Assembly: GCA_038501785.1 (NCBI GenBank)
Contig: JBAMJR010000040.1
Span: 6,993,501 to 7,057,500 of the forward strand
Source: Myoxocephalus aenaeus
Taxonomy: Eukaryota; Chordata; Actinopteri; Perciformes; Cottidae
Length of the DNA stretch: 64,000 bases
Direction: 5' to 3'
In this document: in pieces, positions 1-12,084 of the stretch
Numbering within the stretch: the stretch's first letter is position 1
Layout of the letters: the number at the start of each line of letters is the position of its first letter
Made by a program: the position numbers and the translations under genes
The notes under the pieces: model-generated
Seen by the model: the letters and a program-made list of their open reading frames with translations, nothing else
The model's database searches: none
What the model was told of the DNA's origin: nothing

Positions 1-714
1 CGAGGCTGCGGCGCTAACCTTTTAGCTGCGTGGGACGCATTATTCCTGACACAATGGACACAATCGCTGCTTTACATCTTTCTTCCTCTCTTCATGCCTC
101 CTCCTCCTCCCTCTCCACTTTCCCCTCCAGCTCCCATTTGTCTCTCTTTAAAAGATGTATTATTCCTCCTCCAGCATGCTCAATTAAACTATCCCAAACC
201 TCAGTTTTTTTTTAAATGCAAATGTTCTAATATTGTAACAGCGCACAGTATGTAACTAGCTTGCAGCTGTATTTGCTGTGCCGTCTGTGTGCTCCTTCTG
301 ACTGTGCGTGCACCTGTTTGCATGAGAGCTGGTGGGGCTGGTTGATGCAGGTGCTGCATCTGCCTCTGAGCAGGCTGCGTGAAGTTGCGCAATACCCCCC
401 ACCGTCGCTTGCCTGCAGGCTACTCTGCCTGTCTATCAGTGCCGATGCCATGCTGCACTTTTAACCCGCCCACGAGGAGAACTCCCATTATCTACCGCTG
501 CAACCACCCCCCGGTGAAGGAGGGAGGAGAGGGGGGTGGGGAGTTTAATATGTGGCTTTACGTTACAGCTGCTGCGGTAATAACTGCACTGTAGTCTTAC
601 AGTCCTGCAGAGTCCTGTGGGGGCCACATCAAAGGCTTAAACAGCAGCACGCCTGTTTATGCAGCAGAGAGAGGAGGGCTAGGTGGGTGTGTTAATCAGG
701 GGAGCAGGGCATCA

Positions 715-748
<34 letters not shown>

Positions 749-3558
749 ACACACGCTTCCGCACACAAACGAGAAAAACACTTTGTGCATCCACAAAAAT
801 ATGCATAAATATCCGCGACGGTGCATTTACTTTGACACATCCTGTATGCTCTCTAGCTCACAGGGAACAAACTGAAAACTACACGCACACACACACACAT
901 TCACAAAATGAATCAAAGCCACTACAAAAGGCCTGGAGGCCCTGAGAAGTGGCCCAGGTGAGCTCTCTCTCTCCAAGCCCACTCCATTATGAAGATCTCC
1001 ACACAGGCTCCCCGGCTAGAGCTAATTAACGGCCTATTACTATGCAGATATATTCAGGGCCAGGAGCAGAGAGCAGGCAGTAAATGGGCTTGATGAACAA
1101 GAGAGGGGCAAGAAAAGGGATGGTGGTGGTAGTGGGGGGATGGAAAGGGCTAAGAGGGGCCGGGGTCTGGGTGTGGGGGGGGGAGACGGGTAAAGAGAGG
1201 GATAGGAGAGGAGAAAGTAATAAGCAGACAAGAGAAAGGTGGGAAGGCAGCAGAGGAAAAGAGGGGCCGGGGGTCTAGAGGGAAGGATGGTGGCATGAAA
1301 GGGAACGAAAGTGAACAAGTGCACTTCACACTCCTTATTACGAGTCGTTCGTAAAGCGGGCGATTCAGGAACTGAAGGTTATGGAAATAATTTGTTTCGT
1401 GAGTTAAAACTCTTGTGGGGGAACCCGCGAAGTGTTGTTAACAGAGGAACCGGAGTCTGCATGTAGTTCCTCGTCATGCATTGTAGGGCTGCTTTCTTAA
1501 TGTTCATGGTTCATTAGATGCATAAAATGAATGCACACAGGAAACCATACAGACATACACAGACACTGGAGACAGAGTACTATTTGGCTGTCTTTCTACT
1601 CAGGTTTTCATTACGTCCTTATATTTTATCTTATTATATCTTATATTTTGACTTCACTTTCCCCCTCTTTCAATTCTTTTCTTGGAGAGAAGATATGTTC
1701 ACCTCATCTCCAAAGAAAGAAGGAAAGACAGAAAATGCGTTCTCATTTTAGGATACTTTAAAATGATGTAAACATTAGAGAGGGTTGCAACGCCGTCATC
1801 AATCTACGCTTGGCAAGAGAAAGAGAAATCCACTTTTGAGTATGCCACGGATGCATTTTCATTCCAGGTGTATCGACACAAAGTGCAGATACCTAAATGA
1901 GAGATGAGAGCCTGTGCCAGGTGGGAGAGACCGGAGCAAGAGAGAGAGAGAGCGAGAGTGTGTGTGTAACTTCAGAGCAGCAGCCAAGAGTCATTTAGGG
2001 AATGACATTGTATTTATTTTCCTTTAACCTTTATTTAACAAGGCAGGTCAATTAAGAACACATTCTTCAGTCATTATCAGGCCCATCTCCCTGCTGCTCT
2101 TCTCCCCCCCTCGTCTCTCTTTGTGTAAGTTCAACTGAAAATCGTTTAAAGACTAAACACTGTTGAAGTGAATAATTTCAGGATTTTTTACATTGCCATT
2201 TAAACTCTAGGCCTGCACTTTGTTTTCTACATAATAAAACAAGATACACTTTGAAGTACTTTGTTTTCCTTCCTTTTTGAGCACTTAGCCAAAATTAGTG
2301 ACTTTTGGGGCATATTAGCCCCTTTCTCTTCAAAATATGTGTCAATATTTGTCAATACATCTGTAGCTATTATCACTTGATCAACTGTTAAATTTACAAG
2401 AATTTACAAAGCGTTCTATAAAAAGTGTGTGCGTTACATGTAGCCTAGCTTTAGATGCATATTGAATAAATATTACCATGAGAAGTAATTATAGCTCAAT
2501 ATAAAGCTAGTTAGCTAGTCGATTATGTTTTTATTTCATTTTGTGCATTTAAAAAATAAATATACCTCTGGATGCAATTTGTTGTTTAATTACAACAGCT
2601 CACCCTCCAACTCTTTAAACGGCAAAAAACAGTAAAGTTTCTTTCGAAACAACAAAAAAAGCATCTTTGTATTACCTGTACAGCACCAACGCGCAAAGAG
2701 CAGATGACATACAGACAACAGCAAGTTCCCTTCACCTAATTACCATTAATTAGCTATTAGCTACAGCTGTGTGTTGTCCTTGAAGCTAACAACAGACGAC
2801 GACCATAACACTGATCACCTCTACGGCTCTTGAAGGTGTCCCGCTGTGAACGTTGCATTCTTACAAATTGCAGGTTTGATGGCAAACAATTAATTGTTCA
2901 ACTCTAACAACTACAAATAATATTGCATCAACTCAAGTAAAAAAAGACTATAGACGATGATTAACGACTAATTTCTTCACCAAATCAGAATAGTCTCTCT
3001 GCTCTTCTTCCTTAAACAACAAATCCAGCCATGCCTAGAAAAGAAAAAGAAAAAAAACTAAATCTGTTCTCAAACCAGTGCTGAAAGGCCAATCAGTATT
3101 CCTATACTAAAATTAGGGACAATTAATTTCCAAGAAACACGACTGACGTGTTTTAGCCTCCCAAGCTTGGCTGCCCTTCTGGGTCTTGCATGGTTAGGAA
3201 TCGATTTATTATTTCACTCACCGGTAGTCCCTTTATTGCTTGAGATTTAATTAACTAATTGATTTGTAAAAAGCTTGAATACATTGAATAATGAATTAGC
3301 AAAGGTTTCATGGCGTTCTCTCCGTTCTCCATTATAGGAGGTTTTTTCCGGCCAATATTTTAGCATTATTGCTTTTGGGAAAGAACCACAGTCACCCTTC
3401 TATTGATCGATGCTTTCCACGGGTCTGCATTTTGCTGGGTGTCGCACCGACGCAGAGAGAAACTGTCTCACTCCTTTCATCCACTTTTAATTCGACTCCA
3501 TTCACACTCAACGACAGACTCTTTTTTTAAATTTTTTTCTTGAAAGGAAAAAACTTAC
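1..3558 (-). other. Intron of the plexin gene, window start to exon donor
   Basis: No exon of the plexin or any other gene is recognisable here. The left third contains a (CA)n tract (716-754), a purine-rich strand (about 1084-1290) and short GA tracts. The segment 2100-3350 is AT-rich and largely unique. A short piece near 2024-2070 (CTTTATTTAACAAGGCAGGTC) resembles a motif common in fish repeats, but is too short to name. Confidence 0.7.
716..754. repeat. (CA)n microsatellite
   Basis: A CA run with one CATA interruption on the plus strand. Another short CA tract follows at about 883-899. Confidence 0.96.
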
Positions 3559-3658
3559 GATTGGTGGACGCTGCAGTTGTAGAAGACAAAGTCCACGCTG
3601 GCAAACTTCTTCCCCGTCTCTTTCGACTTCAGATACAACTTTATCACACGTTGGTCAC
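3559..3658 (-). CDS. plxna3: Plexin-A exon: end of IPT1, before PSI2
   Basis: This 100-nt exon completes the split glycine and encodes 32 further codons, DQRVIKLYLKSKETGKKF through FYNCSVHQ, plus two bases of the next codon. Acceptor is CTTAG and donor is GTAAGT. The exon closes the first IPT domain. NCS at residues 198-200 is a second possible N-glycosylation sequon. The sequence FASVDFVFYNCSVHQS is the strongest single indication of plexin-A3 over its paralogues. The next exon should begin with cysteine and encode PSI2 (a HWCKYRHVC-type motif). I found no such sequence between 1 and 3558, so it probably lies outside the window. Confidence 0.95.
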
Positions 3659-4551
3659 CTAAGTAGAGTCACAAAACACCATATTACCAGTGTTTATGCA
3701 ATTGATATTATCATATACAGTGTATGGGTTCATGAACCCAGGAACATGCCCAGGCCTTGATTCTGAAATGTTAAGCCTGGAGCTGATTCAATAGAATTTG
3801 GTCAAAGTGTTACTCGGTGGAGGAAGCAGTTCAGCTGCCCACCTACATTCATGGGTTTTGTGCAGTAAGTTCTATGACTCAGCAGTTTCTTATTATGAGA
3901 ATCACAAAGAAATGAATGCTGTTAAAGAGTAAAGTGACTCGTGCTTTCACAAAGTTGAACAAACAGGCTGAATGGAGCAAACAATTCATATTTGTGCAGC
4001 ATCAAACAGAACTGCTCAACCAAGAAAGCCCAGAATGAATTCATCAATTCGTCATCTTCTCTCCAAAACAAAAGTTTGTTTAGCGTCTGAAATGTCTGCT
4101 ACGTTTCTTTTTTTACAGAAAGTGAAACTTACCCCATGAAACTTACCCCATGTAGCAGGACTAATTTACTGAGATAGATATTTAAAGCCCAAACGTCTTC
4201 AATATTACATAGATTAGAATAGATTGATAATTGTAAACAGTCATATTAATACATTATTTTGTGACATTTGTCCAAAAAATGATATTCAATACAATTTATT
4301 TTAATAAATGCCGTGAATAATTTTACAAATTCTTGGCTCATTCAGATTTTACAAACGTGATTCCTATGATGATTAATTTCACACGTTCCGAGGTTCCATA
4401 CATAAATTGCTGGTTTATTATGTACTCTTTAGCCCAAAATTGAGAAAATTCAATTTAGAAATCTTGGAACTTCACTTAACATAATTTTATAGTTCCACAG
4501 ATTTCTCACACCGTGTATTTTGTTTTTTTCCTGGGATATTTTTATTTTTAC
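3659..4551 (-). other. Intron of 893 nt between two IPT1 exons
   Basis: This interval is bounded by good splice sites for the plexin reading frame and has no other coding signal. It is AT-rich. It contains a 14-nt direct duplication at about 4123-4151. Read on the transcript strand, each copy includes GGGGTAAGT, a near-perfect but apparently unused 5' splice-site match. Confidence 0.85.
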
Positions 4552-4705
4552 CTTGGTCTCGTGTGATGGGGGACACCTCTTTTGTAGAAGGGGACAAGCA
4601 GAAGATCCGTCCCCCATAGATGCGTCCTTCTGTTTCTACATAGTCCTCGAAGGAGCAGTTCACTCCGGCAGACAGACTGGGAACATTCTGCGTCTGAAGT
4701 GACAA
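4552..4705 (-). CDS. plxna3: Plexin-A exon: middle of IPT1
   Basis: This 154-nt exon encodes 51 codons plus one base, LSLQTQNVPSLSAGVNCSFE through SPITRDQ, ending in a split glycine codon. The acceptor CCTAG after a strong pyrimidine tract was chosen because LSLQTQNVPSLSAGVNCSF then aligns without a gap to the family. A second AG 12 nt downstream would drop LSLQ in frame. The donor is G|GTAAAA. The NCS sequon in VNCSF (residues 135-137 of the visible protein) is a possible N-glycosylation site. Cysteines at 136 and 155 fit the IPT fold. SAGVNCSFED is a hallmark of plexin-A1/A3/A4 stalks, and EVSPITRDQGDQRV is closest to A3. Confidence 0.95.
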
Positions 4706-5006
4706 CTAGGCGGGAAGGAAAGGAGAAAGGTGAGGGACAACAAACATTTTAAATCGACCTACACATTTGCCTTGCTTATTGCGTATAAGCAAGGCAAATA
4801 TGTTTTGACTTTTCAGCTCAAACTCAAACGGATGGACAGATTGCCAGGGATGACTCAAGAACAAGCTATATTCAATCTAATTTTTACATTTATCTTGCTC
4901 ACTTTGTCTCGTCCATCTTTCCTTCGCCCACTTATCCCCCGTCACACAAAACAACACACACACACACACCTAAACACACATACGCCGATACGCCAACACT
5001 CTGTAC
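4706..5006 (-). other. Intron of 301 nt within the IPT1 region
   Basis: This is the shortest intron seen here. It ends on the transcript strand with a strong pyrimidine tract (CTTTCTCCTTTCCTTCCCGC followed by CTAG). A short (CA)n tract on the plus strand lies at about 4955-4970, close to the donor side. Confidence 0.88.
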
Positions 5007-5130
5007 CTGCACTTCCGACATGGTGACGGAGACGGTGTCGGGTTGGACGGAGAGCCGGACGCACTGCTCCACTCGGGTGGTGAAACGCTGAGGCTCCTCT
5101 GCTCGTTCGCAGCTGTCCTTCCTCGAACAT
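5007..5130 (-). CDS. plxna3: Plexin-A exon: end of PSI1 and start of IPT1
   Basis: This 124-nt exon completes the split valine codon and adds 41 codons, starting CSRKDSCERAEEPQRF and ending VTMSEVQ. It runs from acceptor CTAG to donor GTACAG. Cysteines at residues 79, 85 and 101 of the visible protein complete the eight-cysteine PSI set. The stretch CVRLSVQPDTVSVTMSEV then opens the first immunoglobulin-like IPT/TIG domain of the stalk. The pair VQP...VSVTMS resembles my memory of mammalian plexin-A3 more than A1, A2 or A4. The donor GTACAG is weaker than the consensus GTAAGT. Confidence 0.94.
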
Positions 5131-6819
5131 CTAGAGGACGACGATATTTTTGTATATCAAACACACACTGATCCCGTTCACTGATTGTTTAGGTTAGAAA
5201 CATTTTGCCGCTTCTCACTTGGGAAGTGAAATATAAATCCTTTCTCACAAAGTTAACATTCAAGGTTGTTTGAACTGAAGTGCGCTGGATTAGTGATACA
5301 CAGTATGTGTTGAACAGCTCCAGGATGCTGGTGTTCATGCAGAGAGTTGGAGAAGACTTATAAATAATTCAGAGGCTGTCTGTCATTATGGCAGATAGAA
5401 ACAGTCGAAGCAGAGTGAGAAACAAACGGTGCACAGCGCTAGCTCAGGCAGAGCTCTGAAGTCAAGCTTGCATTAGCTGATTGGCACCAGCTGCTCATTC
5501 ATGCGTCCCCATCGGCGGCCCGTTCATCAGCTGCTCGGCTATCAGCCGACTGCTAGCGTCCAATCGTTTGAACGCAGGTGTACATGGTGGCCTTTAAGAC
5601 CTGACACTTCTCACTGTTACTCTGATAACGTGCGCATTACAACCCTGTGGCGTCGATGACCTTACCAAGATTCAAAGTGTGCGTGTGTACCAGGGGGTGA
5701 AAAGTTGGCTCCAAAAACACAGGAGACCGCTCTGTGTGTGGCGGGTGAAACCAAAAGTCAGCCAGTAGTACGATAACTTTAAAAGGTATCAACCGCAATA
5801 ACCCAGTATCAAGTAGTATCAAAACTTCTCAGGTAAAAAAAAAAACTGCAATCAGCCCTGTGTGTGCCTTGATCTGAAAAAAAAGACAATTTCTATGTTT
5901 TTTTTCCTCCCCAGTCAATCACTGCAAGTATTCTTCGATGTAACGCGACGTGTGATTGGCCCGCTACTGCGACAGCTACCACCCACATATCTGGGATTGC
6001 CTGCATGCTTACGGCTCTGAGTAATAGAGACATGTCCGAGCCGACAGCTAGCAGCTAGTGGTGCTACAAGCAGTGATGACAGTGATGACGGAGCCTCACA
6101 GTTTATATGGATGGATGGATAGTACTGTTTTGGTATCAGAATCTCTTTAATGGTACTGGAATTGCAACTCGTAATATTTAATAAGTGATGCCAAGGAGTC
6201 CCGACCAAGCGTCCATGGGTGGCGAGTTGAAAATGAGAGCGGGCCGCATTGTGCAGTGTTTTTCTCTGGGACCTCTCTGGTGGAGCAGAACCTTTCCCAC
6301 TAAATCTAACTACGTTATAGAACTGTAATTTGTACCAAAGAAAATGGTCAATTCATTGACACAAGTGTCTAGGGAGGCAATTTACTGACCAGAAAGAGAC
6401 CCTTGGGAAATCTGAATTGGCCAACTCTAAGTGATTGGAGTGCAAAGGGGTCAGTAGGACTCTAACCGCGTGCTTGTCAGATTATCCAACAACATTTGAA
6501 GCCCCTCCCACCACAACTTTCTGACGTCAGAATTGGCGCGGCTCTATCGAAACACAACGAGCACGACCACTTAGAGCAGTGAGGGTGAAGATATAGGAAA
6601 GGTTTGAACTCAATGTTCTTCTTCCGTCACTTTTAATAAGTATAATCAGTTCATCCTTGAGTCCAGGTGGACGTCTGTGCCAAATTTGATGGCGTTCCTG
6701 AGATATTTCAGTCACGTGAATGGAGCGAACGGACAGACAGACAGCGGCCGTTGACCGGTGCAAATGCGTCATAAAAATTGGCATGAATATGACACAGTGA
6801 ACAGCATGTATGTACTTAC
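5131..6819 (-). other. Intron of 1,689 nt between the PSI exon and the PSI/IPT exon
   Basis: There is no coding signal in frame with the plexin. The interval includes part of a dispersed teleost repeat at about 6636-6740. The remainder is unremarkable. Confidence 0.85.
6636..6740. repeat. Dispersed teleost repeat fragment (TTCATCCTTGAGTCC type)
   Basis: The string CAGTTCATCCTTGAGTCCAG followed by GTGGACGTCTGTGCCAAATT, a GCGTTCCTGAGATATT block and tandem GGACAGACAGACAG is a sequence I recognise as very common across teleost genomes. I cannot name the family. The fragment near 15180-15262 probably comes from an adjacent part of the same element. Nothing coding is visible in it. Confidence 0.6.
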
Positions 6820-6920
6820 ACATTATGGAGCACACACCAGCCACAGTGAGGGTCCCTTGATCCCAGACAGGCTCCACAGGAGCTGTACTGCTCGCAGCTC
6901 TCCACCGGTACACGGGTGAC
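6820..6920 (-). CDS. plxna3: Plexin-A exon: first PSI (cysteine-rich) domain
   Basis: This 101-nt exon encodes 33 codons plus two bases, beginning VTRVPVESCEQY and ending CVLHNV with the last codon split. Acceptor is TTTTATTCCCAG and donor is GTAAGT. Counted from the first visible residue, cysteines fall at 53, 59, 62, 70 and 73, with the plexin signature DPHCGWC. PSI domains are small disulphide knots that set the angle between the sema head and the IPT stalk. The exon length is not a multiple of three, so skipping it would shift the reading frame. Oddly, its acceptor lies directly downstream of a (TG)n repeat on the transcript strand (see 6933-6961), leaving a very short polypyrimidine tract. 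The VTRVPVESC motif makes the plexin-A call secure. Confidence 0.96.
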
Positions 6921-6928
6921 CTGGGAAT

Positions 6929-6932
<4 letters not shown>

Positions 6933-6961
<29 letters not shown>
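6933..6961 (-). repeat. (TG)14 tract at a plexin 3' splice site
   Basis: The plus strand shows about 14 CA units. On the plexin transcript this reads (UG)14 followed by UUUUAUUCCCAG and then the PSI exon at 6920. The repeat therefore occupies most of the space where a polypyrimidine tract is expected. UG repeats are known binding sites for TDP-43, and such a tract at human CFTR exon 9 promotes exon skipping. An effect here is inference. Confidence 0.9.
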
Positions 6962-6963
<2 letters not shown>

Positions 6964-7898
6964 GTCTGGTTAATATCACACACAGGCGCCACTGTGCACC
7001 CCCCCATCAAAACAGCTTAAACCATACAGGCCTGGTGAACGCGGGATCTACCGGAGGTGTCCTGCGCCTGGAACACGAGATTAAACGGGGAACAAGCCCA
7101 CTGTGACTATCGGAGATAAACAGCTCTGGAAGTGCTGCTTATAACTCCACGCTGCCGGAGGGGGAGAAGCAGAGGTTCAAACACGTGTAAACACACACAT
7201 GGGTTCAGATTACACCGTGTGACAAACATCTCTTTGTGATGTCTGCCGAGTACTGCCCACAGTTCTCCAGTGGACCAGGGAACACTGGTGCCAGCAAGCA
7301 GTTACATTCAAGAGAAAACAAGTAAATGGCTCAAAACTGTTCGCTGAAATTAATCTGACTGGGCCTTCCGCTAATATACTCTCCATCATCTATGAATTCC
7401 TATTGGTTAACAACTGTGCATTCACTTCCTGTATTATACTATGTTTTCTTGGGATGTGTTTTGATCATTTTTCGTTGTTGCATGTCGAAGAATTTGTCCT
7501 CAATCACCTATTTTTCTCTCTAACATTCAAATTGAAAGAAAACCGGTCTGAGAGCCAGACTTACCAACCTAGGGTACCCTTTCAAACTTCAGCTTTAATT
7601 GTAAATCAATAATAATAACATGTTCCTCATATTTCCTTCGAGCAGTCAAAAATTGAGCAAACAGGTAAGACTGAATCGTCATTCTCTTCCTTCGTTTTTT
7701 TCACACTGAAACTTACACATGGTTGACACACTTCTGCACTAGCCCTATTCAGAACATAAAAAGGACAGAGTTTGCTGAATATCAGTGACTCTCTTGCAAC
7801 GAATATGCTATTGAACATAACCGCATCGAGATAAGCATCGAGGGTTACTCCTTTTGTCTGCTAAATCTCTACCGGCTGCCATCTGTGTCTGCATGACT

Positions 7899-7940
7899 AA
7901 GATAAGATGAAACTTTAATGATGTCTTTGGGGAAATCGGA
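7899..7940 (-). repeat. Fragment resembling a fish retroposon 3' tail
   Basis: Read on the minus strand, ATTTCCCCAAAGACATCATT followed by AAAGTTTCATCTTATCTTA resembles the 3' tail shared by many fish SINEs and LINEs (TTTCCCC...GATCATTAAAGT followed by short tandem repeats). No body of an element is recognisable next to it. Confidence 0.4.
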
Positions 7941-8352
7941 GAACTTGGGTATTAACAAGGACATCAAACGGCGCCGTCCAAATTTACCTGCCTCTTAAAC
8001 TTCAACCGAAGAAGCACACAAAAGTAAGAGAGGGAGGGAGGAGGGTGGCAGGGAGGACTGGAGCGAGAGGAATCATCATTTCAGAAATCCATTTCCACTG
8101 ATGGTTGTCTTTACACTCGTCATTAAACAGACAACTGTGTTCCTGGTTTTTCCGCCATCTGTCTGCGTGTCTATCAGGGAGCGTTACCCCGAGTTTCACC
8201 CACGCGCCGGGGAATTATCCACAAAGCGGGCGATATTGGGACGCTTTAATCATACCTGTGCTCCCTTAAATCTAAAAAAAATCACCAGTGAATTAGCATC
8301 CATGTGTTTTATCTCAACTTGCCGGAAGCAGTTTGCTGTGATAGACGGATTG

Positions 8353-8356
<4 letters not shown>

Positions 8357-8412
<56 letters not shown>
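8357..8412. repeat. (CA)28 microsatellite
   Basis: An uninterrupted CA dinucleotide run on the plus strand. It produces poly(Thr-His) and poly(Cys-Val) open frames on both strands that are artefacts of the repeat. Confidence 0.98.
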
Positions 8413-8414
<2 letters not shown>

Positions 8415-9913
8415 GGCAGTGAGGAAGTCACAATTTTGGACCAACATTGAGAGTTTTGTCGGGCAGTACTTAATCGCTGACCACCCAAGACATGCACACG
8501 CATGCACGCACCACCAGCTGCCTCAGTCAGGTTGAAGTACGACATCAATAACACTGCAGAGGCCGGGGGGCGACACACCAGGTGAGCAGGAAGGTGGTGA
8601 GGGTGAATTCTAATGGAAGCTGCAGGCGCAGCAGTGTAGAAACCTTCAAAGAGCAAAACTCTTGACCTTTTTTTTTTTTTTTCTCTTTACTTCTCAACCT
8701 TCAAACAGCAAATCAGGCTCTTTTCATGTCCTTAGCCTGAACAACTGCCGCGTGATTAATCAGACACACGTGCACATGTTGGTTTTCTCGTCACTGTGAA
8801 CTCTGCGCTCCCATCAGATGACTCCTGTGGAACAGAGCGGCCTCTGATGTCCTTCTGCACGGTAGTGACAGTTCAAAGTCTTCAAAGGCTGAGAGGTCTC
8901 AATGACTCGAGAGACATTTAAGTCCCGCCCACACCGGAGGGGAAAACAATTAAATTCACATACAGTCCGTAGGAAGCTGGCAGTCATCTTGGGAGGCATC
9001 TTTCCTCGCACTTTTGTTCTATTTTGATATACTCCTCACCAAAATACTACCAAATACTCTGCCCCAGTCACATGACTGATCTCATAGCTCTGGAACAGCA
9101 GTGGACAGGTGGACTGTTATATTGGACGATTTCGACCCTCACTACTTCAGCGATAGTTCTAATATAGCTCACCTTGTGGTCACATAGTTTTTTAGTAGTT
9201 AGCGGCAATGAATGGTACACAGCGTTTACACTGCAATGCTTTTTAAAGTAAAAAACTTGAGAAGCTACTTTTGCACGAGGATGAGCCCAGAAAACCCAAA
9301 GTGTCATTCATTAAATTAATGCAGCAAACATGTTTATCAGAACGGATGTGCAATACAGGAAAATGTTTGCCTTTTGTGGTAGGGATGCATATATTCCTTA
9401 TGTGACATTATTTCTAAAGCTGCATCCGTAGAGATATTTTTATAACAGCACATCTCTGAACTAGATGCCTGTCATCCCCCCATTGTGTTCCTCACATTGT
9501 ACATCTCCTTCTGTGTCACTCCGATGTACAGTAGGACACAATGGCTTATGGCAGATTCATAGCATGATGATAGTAACCTGTGTCTGATAACTATTATAAT
9601 GCTAGCATTACCAGGCACAGGCCTCTTACGGGACACCAAATAGCAGCAAATTGCCGTTATTACTTGCGCCTGGACAAATACCATGCTAGTAATACAGCAT
9701 ATCTGATAGAGGGAGGAGAGAAGAAAAAACATGTCACGCTCAAGCACAATAGCCAGGGAGAGACGCTTATTCATTGGGGCTTTGTGGTTGTAGGGCAGAT
9801 GATGTATTCCAATGGAACAGTTCAATTATTGAGTTTTAGAAAACAGATAATGGGACGGGAAACGGGAGATGCTCAGCCAAAGACTCTTTGTCTTACTGAG
9901 GTGGCTAGGAAGC

Positions 9914-10024
<111 letters not shown>

Positions 10025-11329
10025 TAAGTAAGAGAGGACCACCTTTTTATATTAAATATGGCACGTTCATTCCTGGCCTATTTGCTGCTGCAGAGGGAAA
10101 CACATCCATCTGTGGACAGTGGAGGGAGGCGGGAGGAGAGAGGGAGAGGAATTAGGAGACGAGGATGATGGACGGACTGGGATCACGGTGGGTGAAACAA
10201 CCCACCGTTAATTTTAGTATTCAAACAAATAACGGACGCCGTCCGTAGACAAACTAATCTTCCAGCGGGATTCAGATCATTTAGTTTTTTTAAATGTTGT
10301 CGTTGTGTTTCCAGATTCGAACGAAGAACGGACAAGGCAGGGGAGATAATGGGGGAGAGAGTTTATTGCAAATAAATAAGAGCGCTCTCATTTGGGTCAT
10401 GATAGAAAGGCTCTTAATTTGCCTCGTGGCGAATGAGGGTGGAGGGGGGGGATGAAGTGGGTGGGGGTGAGGGACCGAAGGGGAGAATGGATGAGAAAGT
10501 CACACAAATGTAATTGCGACTGATGTTTCATTCCACATACCGTGCGGTGCCAGCTAGTCGCGGCTAAAGGCCCCGGCTGTAATTGTCCATTGGGTGTAAT
10601 ATGGGGGAGAATGTGAGGCGCTATTACTACACAATAGGCTGACGGATGGCTCATTCTGCCAGCCAGCTGGGTTTGAAGGCGTACAGGCCACACTAACGCA
10701 CACAAACACACACATAACCAGCAATGCGGTAGTTTCAAGTTGTGGTATGCACGTTCTGGCGTTACAGAGACGGTCTATGCGCGTGTGGATTAAGAGGTGA
10801 ACTTCAACATGGGGATATGAAGTCAACGAAAACCAGGCCGCTTGCCACGTGCACAACATGCAGCTACACACCCTCTGGATGGAGGAGCTGCAGAATGAAC
10901 TTACATACACAGAGGTGTTTCCTGGATATAAAATACACAACATTTCGCTTTTCTTTATTTTCTTTATTTTTCTCTTTTTGTCTATCTGTCCAATTTCCTT
11001 CCTTTCCTCTGCTCTTTCTTCCTCTGTCTTTCTGTTATGCTCTCATCTGTCATGAATTTGGCTGGACACAGCAAATGAGGCCATAGATCACTAGTAGACA
11101 CCGACACACACAACAGGAGGAGACGGAGAGACAAACATAGAGATCCTTTAGAAGTCCATTCTTGTTTTTGCGAACTCGCTAATCACCAGCAGGTATTAGC
11201 CGTATCCCTACAATGAATGCAATGATAAAGTGTCATATCCAGACACTGTGAGGAAAACAGGCGGCAAAGTGAAGCCTAGTGTCTAGTGTCTAAAACGTTG
11301 TAAGAGCCAGCAGTGTTGCTAAAATAAGT

Positions 11330-11695
11330 CCATGAGAAACTGACTCTACTTCTCTCGTGATGTATTCCCTCAGTAAACATTGTAAACATGAGTTTATGGT
11401 CTCAATCTCTAGTTTCCAGTCTTCTAAAATACAGAGTGATGTTCATTTAGTCAATTATGTGTAGAGTGAAGTAGACAACAGAGGCTATGCTTTAGCGCTT
11501 GGCTACCTTGTCATTGACAGGTCGCTAGTTTAGCCTAAAATGCCTCATTCAGCGTTCAGCTTAACCCCCTCGTGTCACTTCTGGTTGCAAGATGGCGACG
11601 CCCAAAATGCAGAACTCTGGGCTTCAAAACAGCAGTTCACAAACCAATGGGTGACATCACAGTGACTATGTCCACTTCCTATATAAAGTCTATGG
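11330..11695 (-). repeat. Dispersed repeat family member C (reverse orientation)
   Basis: Its reverse complement shares ordered blocks with copies at 23227-23610 and 51719-52260. On the minus strand these are a CATAGACTTTATATAGGAAG block, CCCATTGGTTTGTG, CAGAGTTCTGCATTTTGGGC, an ACCATAAACTCATGTTTACA block and GAGAGAAGTAGAGTC. The middle has diverged. There are no clear terminal repeats and no coding sequence. It is probably a non-autonomous mobile element common in percomorph fishes; the class is unknown. Confidence 0.75.
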
Positions 11696-12017
11696 TGGAA
11701 ACCAGAGAGTCTCTGACAGTGTATATAATCAGAAAAACCTGAACAGTGCTCCCCTTTCTCATCTCATCCTCTTGCGACGATGATGGATGCCGTCTAAAAG
11801 GGATAAAAAGGCATATTTTTCATTTCATCTTGACTTTAAATAGTAAGGTTTTAGCGCAAATGCACAGATGAGCTTTAGTCCATGTCCTTGTTCAAACGCA
11901 GGTCACACTGTTCCTTTCAACCACATTAAGACATCTCTCTCTTTCTACAGCTGTCCGTCTCACAAATCACAATCTGATCAGCCGATCACTCATCTCTCTG
12001 CCTTGACAGTCAGCTGG

Positions 12018-12019
<2 letters not shown>

Positions 12020-12083
<64 letters not shown>
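12020..12083. repeat. (GT)32 microsatellite
   Basis: An uninterrupted GT run on the plus strand in the 11.5 kb plexin intron. Confidence 0.98.
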
Positions 12084-12084
<1 letters not shown>

